Shown piece after piece: positions 26,619-35,209 of a stretch of 64,000 nucleotides of DNA. Each line of letters starts with the position of its first letter. Position 1 is the first letter of the stretch. The notes under the pieces are model-generated. The model searched no databases. It was not told the DNA's origin and saw nothing but the letters and a program-made list of their open reading frames with translations. Both the position numbers and the translations under genes were made by a program. The stretch comes from Leptospiraceae bacterium (GTDB taxonomy: Bacteria > Spirochaetota > Leptospiria > Leptospirales > Leptospiraceae): positions 310,001 to 374,000 of the forward strand of contig JACKPC010000001.1 in NCBI GenBank assembly GCA_024233835.1, written 5' to 3'.

Positions 26619-27078
26619 TAAAAGATTAGACCTCGATAGACAAAGAGCTGAGTTTGCTTTTAAAAAAGCACAGGATTATAAGAGCGATAAATTTACAAGT
26701 AATGTAAGAAAGTTTCCTATGCTCATCAAGAACAATGGTCTCTGTGCTGCCGTGGCTTTTGCTTATTCAAAAGGCATCAATGTTAAAGATCCAGAAAAAT
26801 CTAAAGACAAAAAAGCCTGGAAAGATTTATACAATACAATTTCGGAATGGCTAAAAGAAGAACCACAAAAATTTCTAAATTCGTTTTTCAATAACGCATC
26901 CGAAGATACACTCATGAAATTAATTGCAGGCTCAAAAGATGATAAAAATGAAAAAACTTTCAACTTTGAGCAATACCGTTTTGCTACAGTAGAAACCCTC
27001 GCCCTCTTTTCCTGGCTGAGACGATTTGTAGGAGAGGAAGAAGAGAACAGCAAAAATGAGGATAAGTCTGATGAATGA
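26611..27078 (+). CDS. cmr5: Type III-B small subunit Cmr5
   Basis: The 155-residue helical protein has LDLDRQRAEFAFKKAQDYKS, KFPMLIKNNGLCAAVAFAYS, and a C-terminal FATVETLALFSWLRRF, matching Cmr5. It forms the belly filament of the Cmr complex next to Cmr4. The acidic tail (GEEEENSKNEDKSDE) is variable in the family. It overlaps cmr4 and cmr6 by 8 bases each. Confidence 0.93.
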   Translation: MSNKRLDLDRQRAEFAFKKAQDYKSDKFTSNVRKFPMLIKNNGLCAAVAFAYSKGINVKDPEKSKDKKAWKDLYNTISEWLKEEPQKFLNSFFNNASEDTLMKLIAGSKDDKNEKTFNFEQYRFATVETLALFSWLRRFVGEEEENSKNEDKSDE

Positions 27079-28015
27079 GGAGTATAAATTGCCGAAAGTA
27101 TTAATTCCTGCTTTCACGAAAGTTTCTATTTTAAATAAAAATGAACCTATTGAAAATTATGCAGTTCAACTAAACTATTTTCCTCAGAAAGATTCAAAAG
27201 AGAAAATAAATTTTCATGAACTTGATAAACAAGGGAAAGAATGTCTGGCAAATTATAAAATATCAGATAAACAATTCTATTCCAGAGCAAAAAAGCATTA
27301 TGAAAATATCAAGCTCCTTTTAAAAGGCGAAAATACTAGACAAATTAAACTGAAATCCGACTGGCGGTTGATTGTCGGTCTGGGTAATAAATCGGTCTAT
27401 GAAACTTCCATCACGCTTCACCATATCTATGGTATTCCTTATATCCCTGCCAGTGCTATCAAAGGAGTCGTCAGAAGCTGGATTATTACTTCAGTATTCA
27501 ATAATAAAGAAGAAGATGCCATTCAAAATAAAATCTTCTGTGATATTTTTGGTTGTCCTGAAAAAGTAGAAAAAGCGAAAAGTTATTATAAAAAGTCAAT
27601 GGAAGGTAAAATTATTTTCTTCGATGCTTTTCCGACTAGTAAACCCAACATCGAACCCGATATAATGAACAACCACTATCAACCCTATTATGATAAAAAA
27701 GCTCCACCGGCAGATTATCATAGTCCCATACCTATATCCTTTTTAACAGTGAAAGATAAAGAAAATGAGAGAACAAATTTTCAATTCATAATAGGTGAGA
27801 AAAAAAGTTCAGAACCGGTGTATAAAATAGATAAGAGTTTAATTCTTTTTAAAAATGAAAAAGGACAAACCGTTTCGTATTTTAAAGAAGGTATGACTAG
27901 AGAAAAAATATTAAATATGAACCTCATAGATCTCACTTTCGAGTGGCTCAAGCTCGCACTCACCGAGCACGGTATCGGTGCGAAAACGGCTGTGGGTTAC
28001 GGCTATATGGAGTAA
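27071..28015 (+). CDS. cmr6: Type III-B RAMP protein Cmr6
   Basis: The 314-residue protein includes LHHIYGIPYIPASAIKGVVR, IFCDIFGC, GKIIFFDAFPT and the ending HGIGAKTAVGYGYME, all typical of Cmr6, which caps the backbone. I prefer ATG 27071 (MNEEYKLPKVLIPAF), with GAGGATAAG as ribosome site. A start five codons earlier is possible. It is the last core cmr gene and is followed at once by the stump of a Csx-type gene and a 38-bp palindrome. Confidence 0.92.
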   Translation: MNEEYKLPKVLIPAFTKVSILNKNEPIENYAVQLNYFPQKDSKEKINFHELDKQGKECLANYKISDKQFYSRAKKHYENIKLLLKGENTRQIKLKSDWRLIVGLGNKSVYETSITLHHIYGIPYIPASAIKGVVRSWIITSVFNNKEEDAIQNKIFCDIFGCPEKVEKAKSYYKKSMEGKIIFFDAFPTSKPNIEPDIMNNHYQPYYDKKAPPADYHSPIPISFLTVKDKENERTNFQFIIGEKKSSEPVYKIDKSLILFKNEKGQTVSYFKEGMTREKILNMNLIDLTFEWLKLALTEHGIGAKTAVGYGYME

Positions 28016-28049
28016 ACCATGTTTTTAAACTGCACAGCATATAAACTCA
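28015..28049 (+). pseudogene. Duplicated start of the small csx gene at 32143
   Basis: AACCATGTTTTTAAACTGCA and the following bases match 32139-32172 at almost every position (MFLNCTA-KL in both). After ~11 codons the similarity ends at the palindrome. The intact gene lies 4.1 kb downstream, so the intervening cassette was probably inserted at the start of this gene, leaving its 5' end duplicated. Confidence 0.8.
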
Positions 28050-28058
28050 TCAAGCACT

Positions 28059-28096
28059 CTCTCTTAAGGGTATGCTTAAGCATACCCTTAAGAGAG
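28059..28096. repeat. Perfect 38-bp palindrome at the cassette junction
   Basis: CTCTCTTAAGGGTATGCTT is followed directly by its exact reverse complement, with no loop. It sits between the csx start stump and the first gene of the inserted cassette. It could be a terminator-like cruciform, an operator, or an insertion scar. Confidence 0.85.
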
Positions 28097-28113
28097 CATC
28101 CACTATCTCACCC

Positions 28114-28788
28114 ATGACACCCGACCTAACCCCCATTATCACCTTCAGCAAAGAAACCTTTACTGACAATCTTCTTGCTATCATCCTCTACGGTTCCCAT
28201 GCGAGAGGAACAGCAACAGAGGAGTCTGATATTGACCTCTGTTTTGTGTTTCAGAACTATGGAAAAGATAATGCCGGAGACTTCAGAGAATTAGATTTTC
28301 CTTTTGAAGAAGAATTTCGACTGGACAAGTTATTTGTGTCCAAAGAAAGATTTCAAACCGAATGGGCACCGATTTATACTTCTGTAAAAAAAACGGGAAA
28401 AATTATTTTTGGAGAAATAGATTTTTCAGTGAGTAGTTCTCCGGCGCAGGAAAGATATGCTGAGTTTTTCATAGAATCTAAAAAACTTGAATCCTGGAAA
28501 GTTAATATGGCAAAAAAGATGTTTGCCGATATGGAATCCACACCGGTAGATTATCTCTATATTGCTGTAAAACATACCATCCAGACTAAGCTTGCTCTTT
28601 TGGACAGGGGCTTTTCCAGTAAATTTGAAACTTTAGAGTCTCTATGCCGGGAGCATTTTTCTAAAGGTATTGCAAAGGATTTTAGATTTATCTACGATTT
28701 ATACCAGAAAAGTGAATTTGAAGCATCCAAAAAGGATTTTCTAAAAGCAATCGAATGTGCCGATACTATTCTTAAACTCTATGAGTAA
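28114..28788 (+). CDS. Nucleotidyltransferase + HEPN-like two-domain protein
   Basis: From ATG 28114 the 224-residue protein has ITFSKETFTDNLLAIILYGS with HARGTATEESDIDLCFVF (GS...SDIDL), then a helical C-terminal half (FIESKKLESWKVNMAKKMFA, YIAVKHTIQTKLALLDRG). The latter resembles a HEPN or substrate-binding helical bundle. It may combine MNT and HEPN functions in one chain. It overlaps the next MNT gene by 8 bases (ATGAGTAA), so it is the first gene of this module. A start at 28072 lies inside the palindrome and is rejected. Confidence 0.75.
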   Translation: MTPDLTPIITFSKETFTDNLLAIILYGSHARGTATEESDIDLCFVFQNYGKDNAGDFRELDFPFEEEFRLDKLFVSKERFQTEWAPIYTSVKKTGKIIFGEIDFSVSSSPAQERYAEFFIESKKLESWKVNMAKKMFADMESTPVDYLYIAVKHTIQTKLALLDRGFSSKFETLESLCREHFSKGIAKDFRFIYDLYQKSEFEASKKDFLKAIECADTILKLYE

Positions 28789-29218
28789 AAATGCTAGTAT
28801 GAAAGATTTAATAAGTCAGGTTATAAATTATTTACAATCCAAAGATTACATTGAAAATGCCATTCTTTTTGGTTCCAGAGCCAACGGAAAAATACACGCT
28901 ATGAGCGATATTGATATAGGAATTTTGACTGAAAGGGAACTCGATCTATTAGAAATAGGTGAAATTGTCGGGGACTTAGAAATAATCACTAACTTAAAAG
29001 TAGATCTTCTTCTTCTTAATAATTTATATTACTCCGATCCGCTGCTGGCTTTTAACATCATACAAAATCATAAAGAACTTTTTTTGAATGATATTGAAAA
29101 ATGGAACGAATACAGGGTAAAAACTCTTTTAGTTTATTTTGATGAAAAACCAATTCTTGATAAAGTAAATCTGGCTTTTAAAAAAAGATATGCAAAGGAT
29201 AAGGAAAGTAATGAGTAA
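28781..29218 (+). CDS. MNT-type nucleotidyltransferase (MntA-like antitoxin)
   Basis: The 145-residue protein has NAILFGSRANGKIHAMSDID with the GSRAxG...SDIDI signature, followed by LEIITNLKVDLLLLNNL and a C-terminal KTLLVYFDEKPILDKVNLAF typical of longer MntA proteins. It overlaps both neighbours through ATGAGTAA-type junctions. Starts at 28781 (overlapping the previous stop) or 28799 are possible. It should pair with the HepT at 29211. Confidence 0.87.
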   Translation: MSKNASMKDLISQVINYLQSKDYIENAILFGSRANGKIHAMSDIDIGILTERELDLLEIGEIVGDLEIITNLKVDLLLLNNLYYSDPLLAFNIIQNHKELFLNDIEKWNEYRVKTLLVYFDEKPILDKVNLAFKKRYAKDKESNE

Positions 29219-29606
29219 ATTAAGTCTACTGGAAGATAATATTTTACAATTAGAAAGATTAAAAATCAAGCATAAAGATAATCCTGATTTCTTTTCAGAA
29301 AAAACAAATGAATGGGCTTTACGATACGGATTTCTTGAAAGCATACAAATTATTATCGATATAAGTTGCGATATATCTACCACATATAATCTGGGAAATC
29401 CAAAAAACTCAAGAGAGTGCATTGAAATTTTAGCAACAAATAAATACCTTTCCAGTTCCCTCTCGGAAACATTAGCAAAAATGGTAGGTCTAAGAAATCT
29501 TTTAGCACATGAATATGCAAAGATTAATATTAAACAGCTCGCTTCTTTTTTAAACAGGATTACTGATTTTAAAAAATTTATTAGTGAAGTAAGCGAATAC
29601 TACTAA
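29211..29606 (+). CDS. HepT-like HEPN RNase toxin
   Basis: From ATG 29211 (ATGAGTAA overlap with the MNT gene) the 131-residue protein has WALRYGFLESIQIIIDISCD and the motif VGLRNLLAHEYAKIN with R-x4-H-x-Y. This matches HepT of type VII toxin-antitoxin pairs. It is similar in plan to the HepT at 25226 but clearly diverged in sequence, so the two modules were probably acquired separately. Confidence 0.87.
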   Translation: MSKLSLLEDNILQLERLKIKHKDNPDFFSEKTNEWALRYGFLESIQIIIDISCDISTTYNLGNPKNSRECIEILATNKYLSSSLSETLAKMVGLRNLLAHEYAKINIKQLASFLNRITDFKKFISEVSEYY

Positions 29607-29618
29607 AGTGGAACTCCC

Positions 29619-30725
29619 ATGAAAATACAAATCTGTCTTCTATCCGCCCAGCCCATCCCCAATCTGTTACCTCTCTGTGCTGAAGAACTAAAGCCCGATA
29701 AGGTAATCCTTCTCACTTCCAAAGACATGGAATATGTAGCGAAAAGAATGATTCCGATCATTGAAGACTGGGGAATTCAGTATGAAAAAAGAGAAATAGA
29801 TGCCTACAACCTTTCTAAAATTAAAAGAACCTGCCTTGATGTTTTAAATACCTATGAAGATGAAGACATCTATGTAAACATTACCGGTGGAACCAAGATT
29901 ATGTCTGTCGGAGCGTATGAAGTGTTTCAGCTCATGGGAAAACATATTTTCTATGTAAATACGGCTGAAAATCAAATTCATATACTAACGAATAACCGGA
30001 TTATCCCCTATAAAAACTGGATCGATGTTGAGACTTATCTACGTGCCTACGGTCAAAAAGCTAAAAGTGATCAGAATGAGTTTTTTAATAAATATCTTCC
30101 TGTTTTACAAAACCTTTTTTCTGAAATGGAAAGCTGGGAACAGAAATTTAGAGAATCGACCATCGGGATTTTAAACTATTATACAAAACTTGAAGATAAT
30201 CTATCCTACCCTCACAGAGTTCCCCTGGATAGAAAACACACACAACGTAAAGACCTCTTAGAGTTAATTGGATTATTCGCCAAATATAAACTCCTTGATT
30301 TTCAAAATGAAATGATCAGTATTCCCGGTGAAGCACAGCATAAGTTTATCAACGGAGGCTGGCTCGAAGCTCTGACCTATTTCAAAGTCTCCCGGATTCC
30401 GGGAACCGATATTAAGACGGGTCTTGAAATAGAATACGATAATGGAAAAACATCTAACGAATACGATGTGGTATTCACTTATCTGAATCGCCTGTTTCTC
30501 ATAGAATGCAAGACTTCCAATATTCGACACGGAGACATGGGAGTAAATGTAATTTATAAATTGAATACATTAAAAGACTTTGCCGGGGGATTATTTGCAA
30601 AAGGAATGCTGGTTTCTTTTCAAAACCTCTCTCACCATCATAAAAACAGACTGGCAGAATATAAGTTGAAATATACTGAAGAACTGAAAGATTTGGATAC
30701 ACGTATCAAGAACTGGATAAAATAA
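29619..30725 (+). CDS. Card1/Can2-type CARF nuclease
   Basis: The 368-residue protein has an N-terminal CARF domain (ICLLSAQPIPNLLPL; ligand loop YVNITGGTKIMSVGAYEVF, TGGT at ~89-92) and a C-terminal DUF1887/PD-(D/E)XK domain: INGGWLEALTYFKV (E250), NEYDVVFTYLNRLFLIECKT (D283, E296-x-K298). Card1/Can2 enzymes bind cA4 and then cut single-stranded or supercoiled DNA and RNA. All catalytic residues are present. It sits in the inserted cassette behind an MntA/HepT pair, and a paralogue occurs at 37287. It likely acts as an effector of the Cmr system. Confidence 0.92.
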   Translation: MKIQICLLSAQPIPNLLPLCAEELKPDKVILLTSKDMEYVAKRMIPIIEDWGIQYEKREIDAYNLSKIKRTCLDVLNTYEDEDIYVNITGGTKIMSVGAYEVFQLMGKHIFYVNTAENQIHILTNNRIIPYKNWIDVETYLRAYGQKAKSDQNEFFNKYLPVLQNLFSEMESWEQKFRESTIGILNYYTKLEDNLSYPHRVPLDRKHTQRKDLLELIGLFAKYKLLDFQNEMISIPGEAQHKFINGGWLEALTYFKVSRIPGTDIKTGLEIEYDNGKTSNEYDVVFTYLNRLFLIECKTSNIRHGDMGVNVIYKLNTLKDFAGGLFAKGMLVSFQNLSHHHKNRLAEYKLKYTEELKDLDTRIKNWIK

Positions 30726-30737
30726 GGGGAGAACCAA

Positions 30738-31028
30738 ATGACTGAAATCCTGATAGAACCATTTTCAAAGCTGGTAGAGATTTACAATTCTCCAGAAGAA
30801 TTTTACAAAGAAGCATTTTATAGCCTATCTATCACACAACCGGAAGTAAAAATTAATTTTGCGATTTATTTATACAAAGAAGAAATTGTTTCTTTAGAAA
30901 AAGCTTCTGAAATTGCAGGAATGTCTATTTTTGAATTTAAAGAAGTTTTACGTATAAAAAATATAGAATTGAAAACCTATATAGGAACTCCAGAAGATAT
31001 AGATAAAGAAATCGAGCTTTTAAAGTAA
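30738..31028 (+). CDS. UPF0175 family protein (antitoxin-like)
   Basis: The 96-residue protein has EVKINFAIYLYKEEIVSLEK and ASEIAGMSIFEFKEVLRIKN, the UPF0175 helix-turn-helix-like core. Members usually act as antitoxins of a PIN-domain (DUF3368) toxin. No PIN gene follows; the next gene is a broken CARF-like gene. GGGGAGAACC precedes the ATG. It may be an orphan antitoxin or a regulator of the cassette. Confidence 0.8.
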   Translation: MTEILIEPFSKLVEIYNSPEEFYKEAFYSLSITQPEVKINFAIYLYKEEIVSLEKASEIAGMSIFEFKEVLRIKNIELKTYIGTPEDIDKEIELLK

Positions 31029-31033
31029 ACGAT

Positions 31034-32130
31034 ATGATACTTGGTGTTTATCATTTCATGGGACTTGGACGGGCTCCGGGAGCTGTAACAGGCCCCATTT
31101 CTTATATTGCACATCGTTACAAACGTTGGAACGAAGAAGATAAGCTTTTCTTCTCAGACTCAGGAGAAAGTGCAAGATTTAGAATTAATGATGAAATTCT
31201 TCGTAAATTAAAAAATGAGAATCTACCTAAAAATATTTTAGTAAAGCTTAAAACTCTTAAAAACCAGAAAGCTTTAACAGAAAAAGTCTTTTTAGAAAAA
31301 CTTTCTTCTCTTTCCATTAAAGATAAATCTCAAATCGAAAGTATTTTAGAGAAATCAGATATGAAAGCCGGTGATATTCAGGCAATTATTTTAATTTCTA
31401 CAAAAGAAATATTTGAAGGAAAAGAAATTAATAATGGTAAGGAAAAGATTATTAACTGTTTTGATTATGTATTAAATTCTCCAGGAAATTATGATAATTT
31501 TAATCCTCCAACAAAAACAGAACTATCCGTTAAAGAGGAATTAGAAAAACTTCTCATAGCAGAATTTGCCAGTTTTGAATCCGGTAAAGAAGAAATTCCT
31601 ATTTTCTGGGTAGAGGTTGATAGAAGGAACTTTAACCAGGTTTTCGAAAGAATATCCGAGATAATTCTAGCATTAGCAAATATAGGAGGGCAGGGAATGA
31701 AGAGCATTCTGAAAAATGTATACGTTATCATATACATCCGCAGGGAGAAGACAATTTTCCGTATTGGATTGAAATACCTATCTTCCCTATTGCACTAAGT
31801 GCTATTGAGCAAGAAATTATTAATATTATTGAAGATGAAGAGCTTATTGAAAAAGAAAAAATACTAAACTTACTACATTCTCGCTCATATTATAAAGGAG
31901 TAGAAGACATATCAACTTTAAAAGAACAATATCTACAACCTTTATGGAAACAGGGATATATAAAAGATGAAGATAATTTCTATATGCTATCTCAAAGATG
32001 GAAAACTGTAAAAAAAACTTTATTAGAAATAAGGAAGAAGAAACAGGAATTCGAAAAAGATAAAACCAGTCTTGAAGAATTATGTAAGAAGCATAATTGG
32101 ATAAAAAGAGAAATATTAAATATAAAATAA
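31034..32130 (+). pseudogene. Frameshifted or internally deleted CARF-like protein
   Basis: The first part (31034 to ~31695) encodes ~220 residues starting MILGVYHFMGLGRAPGAVTG and reaching EIILALANIGGQG. The original frame then ends at 31798, but another frame opens without a start codon and continues NEEHSEKCIRYHIHPQGED, PYWIEIPIFPIAL, and a helical tail to a stop at 32130. CARF-type proteins normally have a GGTN-like nucleotide-binding strand right after such a GGQG-type segment, and that is absent here. So a deletion plus frameshift probably removed the ligand-binding motif. The family is inferred from layout and context. Confidence 0.6.
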
Positions 32131-32142
32131 TAAAGGAAAACC

Positions 32143-32544
32143 ATGTTTTTAAACTGCACAGCACATAAGCTCACAGAAGAACAGATAAATACCATACGCG
32201 AACTTTATACCGAAGTTATAGTAGAACTCAAAGATGATAATTCTATACTTCATTCAAAACTCGTAAACTGCCCTTCTGAAATCGGAGAACTTCAGGAACT
32301 GGCCAGAAACTTACTCGAATACCTCAAAGTAAAATACAGTGAAAGCAAAGGGAAGCTTGTCATCCACTTCCCTATCGGAAGCCCGGCGTTTAATGCCCTG
32401 TTTTTCCGGCATCAGGAAAGAGAAAATTTGCCTCTGTGTTTTGTTTTCTCGCATACAGAAAGAAAGTCTGTGGATGAAAAGCAGGAAGACGGCTCGGTAA
32501 TTAAACGCTCGATATTTCAATTTGTCAAGTTTATCGAGATATAA
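32143..32544 (+). CDS. Small CRISPR-associated protein, Csx20/Csx15-like
   Basis: The 133-residue protein has MFLNCTAHKLTEEQINTIRE, then GKLVIHFPIGSPAFNALFFR and CFVFSHTERKSVDEKQ with a final KRSIFQFVKFIEI. This resembles small single-CARF-type Csx proteins (Csx20 and similar), some of which degrade cyclic oligoadenylate. The exact family is not certain. Its start is duplicated at 28015-28049, implying it once followed cmr6 directly. Its stop codon abuts the array 1 leader. Confidence 0.55.
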   Translation: MFLNCTAHKLTEEQINTIRELYTEVIVELKDDNSILHSKLVNCPSEIGELQELARNLLEYLKVKYSESKGKLVIHFPIGSPAFNALFFRHQERENLPLCFVFSHTERKSVDEKQEDGSVIKRSIFQFVKFIEI

Positions 32545-32832
32545 AAACCTAAACAAGTCATGAGTAGAATTTTTAGTCAATTTATTTCCGATTGCTCGGT
32601 GAAAAATGGCCATTTTTCCGGGAGGTTACACCAAAATACGTTATGCGATAACCCGAAAAAGGCCGTTTTCTGCCTATTATTTAAGCAAAACCTGCCATTT
32701 TGGCGTAGAACATTTGTACATTTTCGTGTAACCTATTTTCGGGCTAAAAAAGGGGTAGGTTACACCAAAATATTAGAAAAAGTACTTGTAAGCTATCTTA
32801 GAATGCTACAGAATGGTACCTGAAAAGAGGCT
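32545..32832 (+). promoter_or_regulatory. CRISPR leader of array 1
   Basis: This 288-bp block is homologous along its length to the 288 bp before array 2 (40848-41135). It contains three copies of a GGTTACACC motif: 32624-32632, inverted at 32725-32733, and 32758-32766. It ends ATGCTACAGAATGGTACCTG, then AAAAGAGGCT, at the first repeat. Frames across it are not coding. Confidence 0.9.
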
Positions 32833-33016
32833 GTGGGAATTAGTCTGGCTCGTTTGAGAGCATTGCGACCATTTTTGAGCATCTGCTTGATATTCCCATA
32901 TCTTATTGTGGGAATTAGTCTGGCTCGTTTGAGAGCATTGCGACCAACTCAACTTTCATAAAGTTTATTTTGTTCCCCGAAAGGTGGGAATTAGTCTGGC
33001 TCGTTTGAGAGCATTG
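32833..33016 (+). CRISPR. CRISPR array 1 (3 repeats, 2 spacers)
   Basis: Full 37-nt repeats start at 32833 and 32908. A third at 32984 is identical through position 33 (ending GAGAGCATTG), then degenerates to GGTTT. The repeat begins GTGGGAATTAGTCTGG and ends GAGAGCATTGCGAC; the last 8 bases, ATTGCGAC, fit a type III crRNA tag. Spacers are 38 and 39 nt. Leader side is left, so the degenerate repeat marks the trailing end. Confidence 0.97.
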
Positions 33017-33235
33017 GGTTTAGGGATTGGTGATTAGAGGTTGGGAATTATTACTAATACCTAATATCTAAACACTAATCACTAAGTTTACCTAACCCCC
33101 TCTTTCCCCCTTCCCTAATTCGTTCTCTCGCTTCGCTCATTCACAGGGCAGGGGGAGGTCTTATTTGGTGGGCTTTGTTGTCCGTTCAGCCGGTGCTTCG
33201 ATACAAAATTTATTGCAAACGCATTACGGTTGCTG
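33017..33235. other. Non-coding flank between array 1 and the IS1182 element
   Basis: It holds the ATTACTAAT-CTAATATCTAAA short repeat, a CTTTCCCCCTTCCCTAATTC block, and a GTTCAGCCGG segment, all of which recur after the IS110 element at 44403-44515. No gene is seen. Confidence 0.7.
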
Positions 33236-35028
33236 ACAGACTGTGTGAAAAGTCTCGTTATTGAATATTTTTTGTTTGTCAGGAATGTAATGTATATAGA
33301 AAATTTCCTTATAACGATAAAGAGTTATAGGTGCAGCTATGAATTATATACAAGGAACTTCTCGAGAACAGATAGTATTATACAGTGAATGTTTGGATAA
33401 CGTCATAAAAGAAGATAGTCCGGTAAGGGTTATTGATGCCTATGTTGATAATCTCGATCTTAAAAAATTAGGTTTTAAAATTCCAAAGTTAGAAACAGGT
33501 AAACCACCATATAATCCACATGATTTACTAAAAATATATTTATACGGATATATAGAACGAATCCGAAGTAGCAGAAAATTAGAGAAGGAATGTAATAGAA
33601 ACCAGGAACTTAGGTGGTTAACAAAGAATCTCGCCCCGGATTTTAAGACAATAGCTGATTTTCGAAAAAATAATAAAGATGGAATAAAAAATATCTTCAA
33701 AGAGTTTTTATTCTTTTGCAAGAAAATGAATCTACTAACTCTTTCAATAGTTGGAATTGATGGAACGAAGCTAAGAGCACAGAACGGACAAAATAATGTA
33801 TTTAAAAGAGAGCGTATTGAAAATATCGAGCAAAATATAAAATCCAAAATACAGGAATATTTGGAGGAATTAGAATTGAATGATATTTCCGAAGCAAATG
33901 AACTAAATCTTAAAGATGGAGATGAAGCCAGGGATGTATTAAATAAACTAAAAAGACTAACGAAATACAATGATAAAGTGAAAGGGATTCGGGAATTATT
34001 TGAAAACGACCCGGAACTACAGGTCTATTTTGCTAACGACACAGATTCAAGATTTCAAAGTGACAAAGGAAAAATTCGTCCTGGATATAATGCCCAAACT
34101 GCAGTGGATAATACAAATAAGTTGATTATTGCAAATGATGTATCGCAAAAGTCAAATGACCTGGAACAAATGACTCCTATGATTGAAAAAGTCCAGTCGA
34201 TAAAAGAAGAACTTAAAATAGAAAATGAGACAAATGCAGTAATGGATTCCGGATATTTTAGTGAAAAAGAAATAATGAATAATAAAGATAAATCGGGGAT
34301 AAATATTATAGTACCAGATACCAAATCTGCACTGGATAGTAATAATAAGCGTGAATGTAAAAGTAATCCTGATAAACTTCCTGCAAAAGGATATGAAATC
34401 CAGGATTTTGTTTATGATAAAGAGCGGGATATATACGTATGTCCGGCAGGAAAAGAATTAAATAGACAAAATGAAAATCCAAGACAGACGTCATACGGGA
34501 TTTATGTAAATGAGTATAAATGTAAGGAATGTAAAGATTGTTTTCATAGAGCAAAATGTACCAATAGTAAAACTGGACGAACTATTCGGGTCTCGATAAA
34601 CCGAGAGACAATGGATGATTTTAAAAAAGAGATGGGGAACGAGGAAAATAAAAAGCTAATTCGTAAACGTAAGGAGATTGTGGAACACCCATTTGGCACT
34701 ATAAAGAGAAATTTGGGGTTCACTTACTTTATACAAAAAGGAATTAGAAGCGTTCAGGCCGAATTTAGTTTCATATGTTTTGCTTATAATTTTAAAAGAG
34801 TCATAAATATTCTGGGAATAAGGGCTTTTATAGATGCTGTAAATGCAAAATAGTAGGAATAATAGATTTTTATTTGATGGATAGCAATGAATTTTCTCTC
34901 TTTTATGACTTATAGTAAATTTATTTACTAAAAACCAATTTGGAATGATTGGTTTTTAGTTTTTTTAGTAAGAACCGAGTTCGTCAATATCTACAGGTTT
35001 TTTTTTGCTCACTTTTCACACAGTCTGT
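33236..35028 (+). mobile_element. IS1182-family insertion sequence
   Basis: ACAGACTGTGTGAAAAGT at 33236-33253 is the perfect inverted repeat of ACTTTTCACACAGTCTGT at 35011-35028. The ~1.8-kb element holds one transposase gene. It interrupts the sequence joining array 1 to the Rpn-like gene at 35210, because the flanks are continuous in the paralogous region near 44500. No target duplication could be defined. Confidence 0.9.
33339..34853 (+). CDS. IS1182-family transposase
   Basis: The 504-residue protein begins NYIQGTSREQIVLYSECLDN. It has the N-terminal GKPPYNPHDLLKIYLYGYIE region, SIVGIDGTKLRAQNGQ (first catalytic aspartate), GYNAQTAVDNTNKL, AVMDSGYFSEKE (second aspartate) and EHPFGTIKRNLG (glutamate), with a cysteine-rich insert CKECKDCFHRAKC. 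This is the DDE layout of IS1182 transposases. It is intact and full length, so the element may be active. Confidence 0.94.
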   Translation: MNYIQGTSREQIVLYSECLDNVIKEDSPVRVIDAYVDNLDLKKLGFKIPKLETGKPPYNPHDLLKIYLYGYIERIRSSRKLEKECNRNQELRWLTKNLAPDFKTIADFRKNNKDGIKNIFKEFLFFCKKMNLLTLSIVGIDGTKLRAQNGQNNVFKRERIENIEQNIKSKIQEYLEELELNDISEANELNLKDGDEARDVLNKLKRLTKYNDKVKGIRELFENDPELQVYFANDTDSRFQSDKGKIRPGYNAQTAVDNTNKLIIANDVSQKSNDLEQMTPMIEKVQSIKEELKIENETNAVMDSGYFSEKEIMNNKDKSGINIIVPDTKSALDSNNKRECKSNPDKLPAKGYEIQDFVYDKERDIYVCPAGKELNRQNENPRQTSYGIYVNEYKCKECKDCFHRAKCTNSKTGRTIRVSINRETMDDFKKEMGNEENKKLIRKRKEIVEHPFGTIKRNLGFTYFIQKGIRSVQAEFSFICFAYNFKRVINILGIRAFIDAVNAK

Positions 35029-35090
35029 GAGTAAGGGCGAAAGCCCGCACCGAAGCACGCTCAGCCGGCGAAGCCAAAGGGCAGCATCCG

Positions 35091-35209
35091 CATCCGGCTG
35101 GGATAAAAATGTTTCAAAAAGTATCCCAAAAGTCCAGTTTCGGTTCCCGTTCTATAGAAAATTTTTGTTCCTTTTGTGCATTTTCAAACCCTTTATAGTA
35201 GAGGGTCAC
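35091..35209 (+). repeat. Conserved upstream block of Rpn-type genes, copy 2
   Basis: From CATCCGGCTGGG through TTTCAAAAAGTATCCCAAAA, GTCCAGTTTCGG and CATTTTCAAACCCTTTATAG it matches 44541-44661 almost base for base, although the nuclease genes that follow have different N-terminal domains. Confidence 0.85.

Noticed and set aside
28072..28113. Upstream start for the nucleotidyltransferase-HEPN gene
   Set aside because: It would begin inside the 38-bp palindrome; ATG 28114 is in frame and free of it.
32560..32823. Plus-strand frame across leader 1, and its parallel at 40800-41126
   Set aside because: The region is a leader conserved at the DNA level with motif changes; both frames merely reflect that homology and begin within neighbouring genes.
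34949..35209. Extended N-terminus of the Rpn-like gene
   Set aside because: It runs through the IS1182 end and the conserved upstream block; the proper start is ATG 35210.
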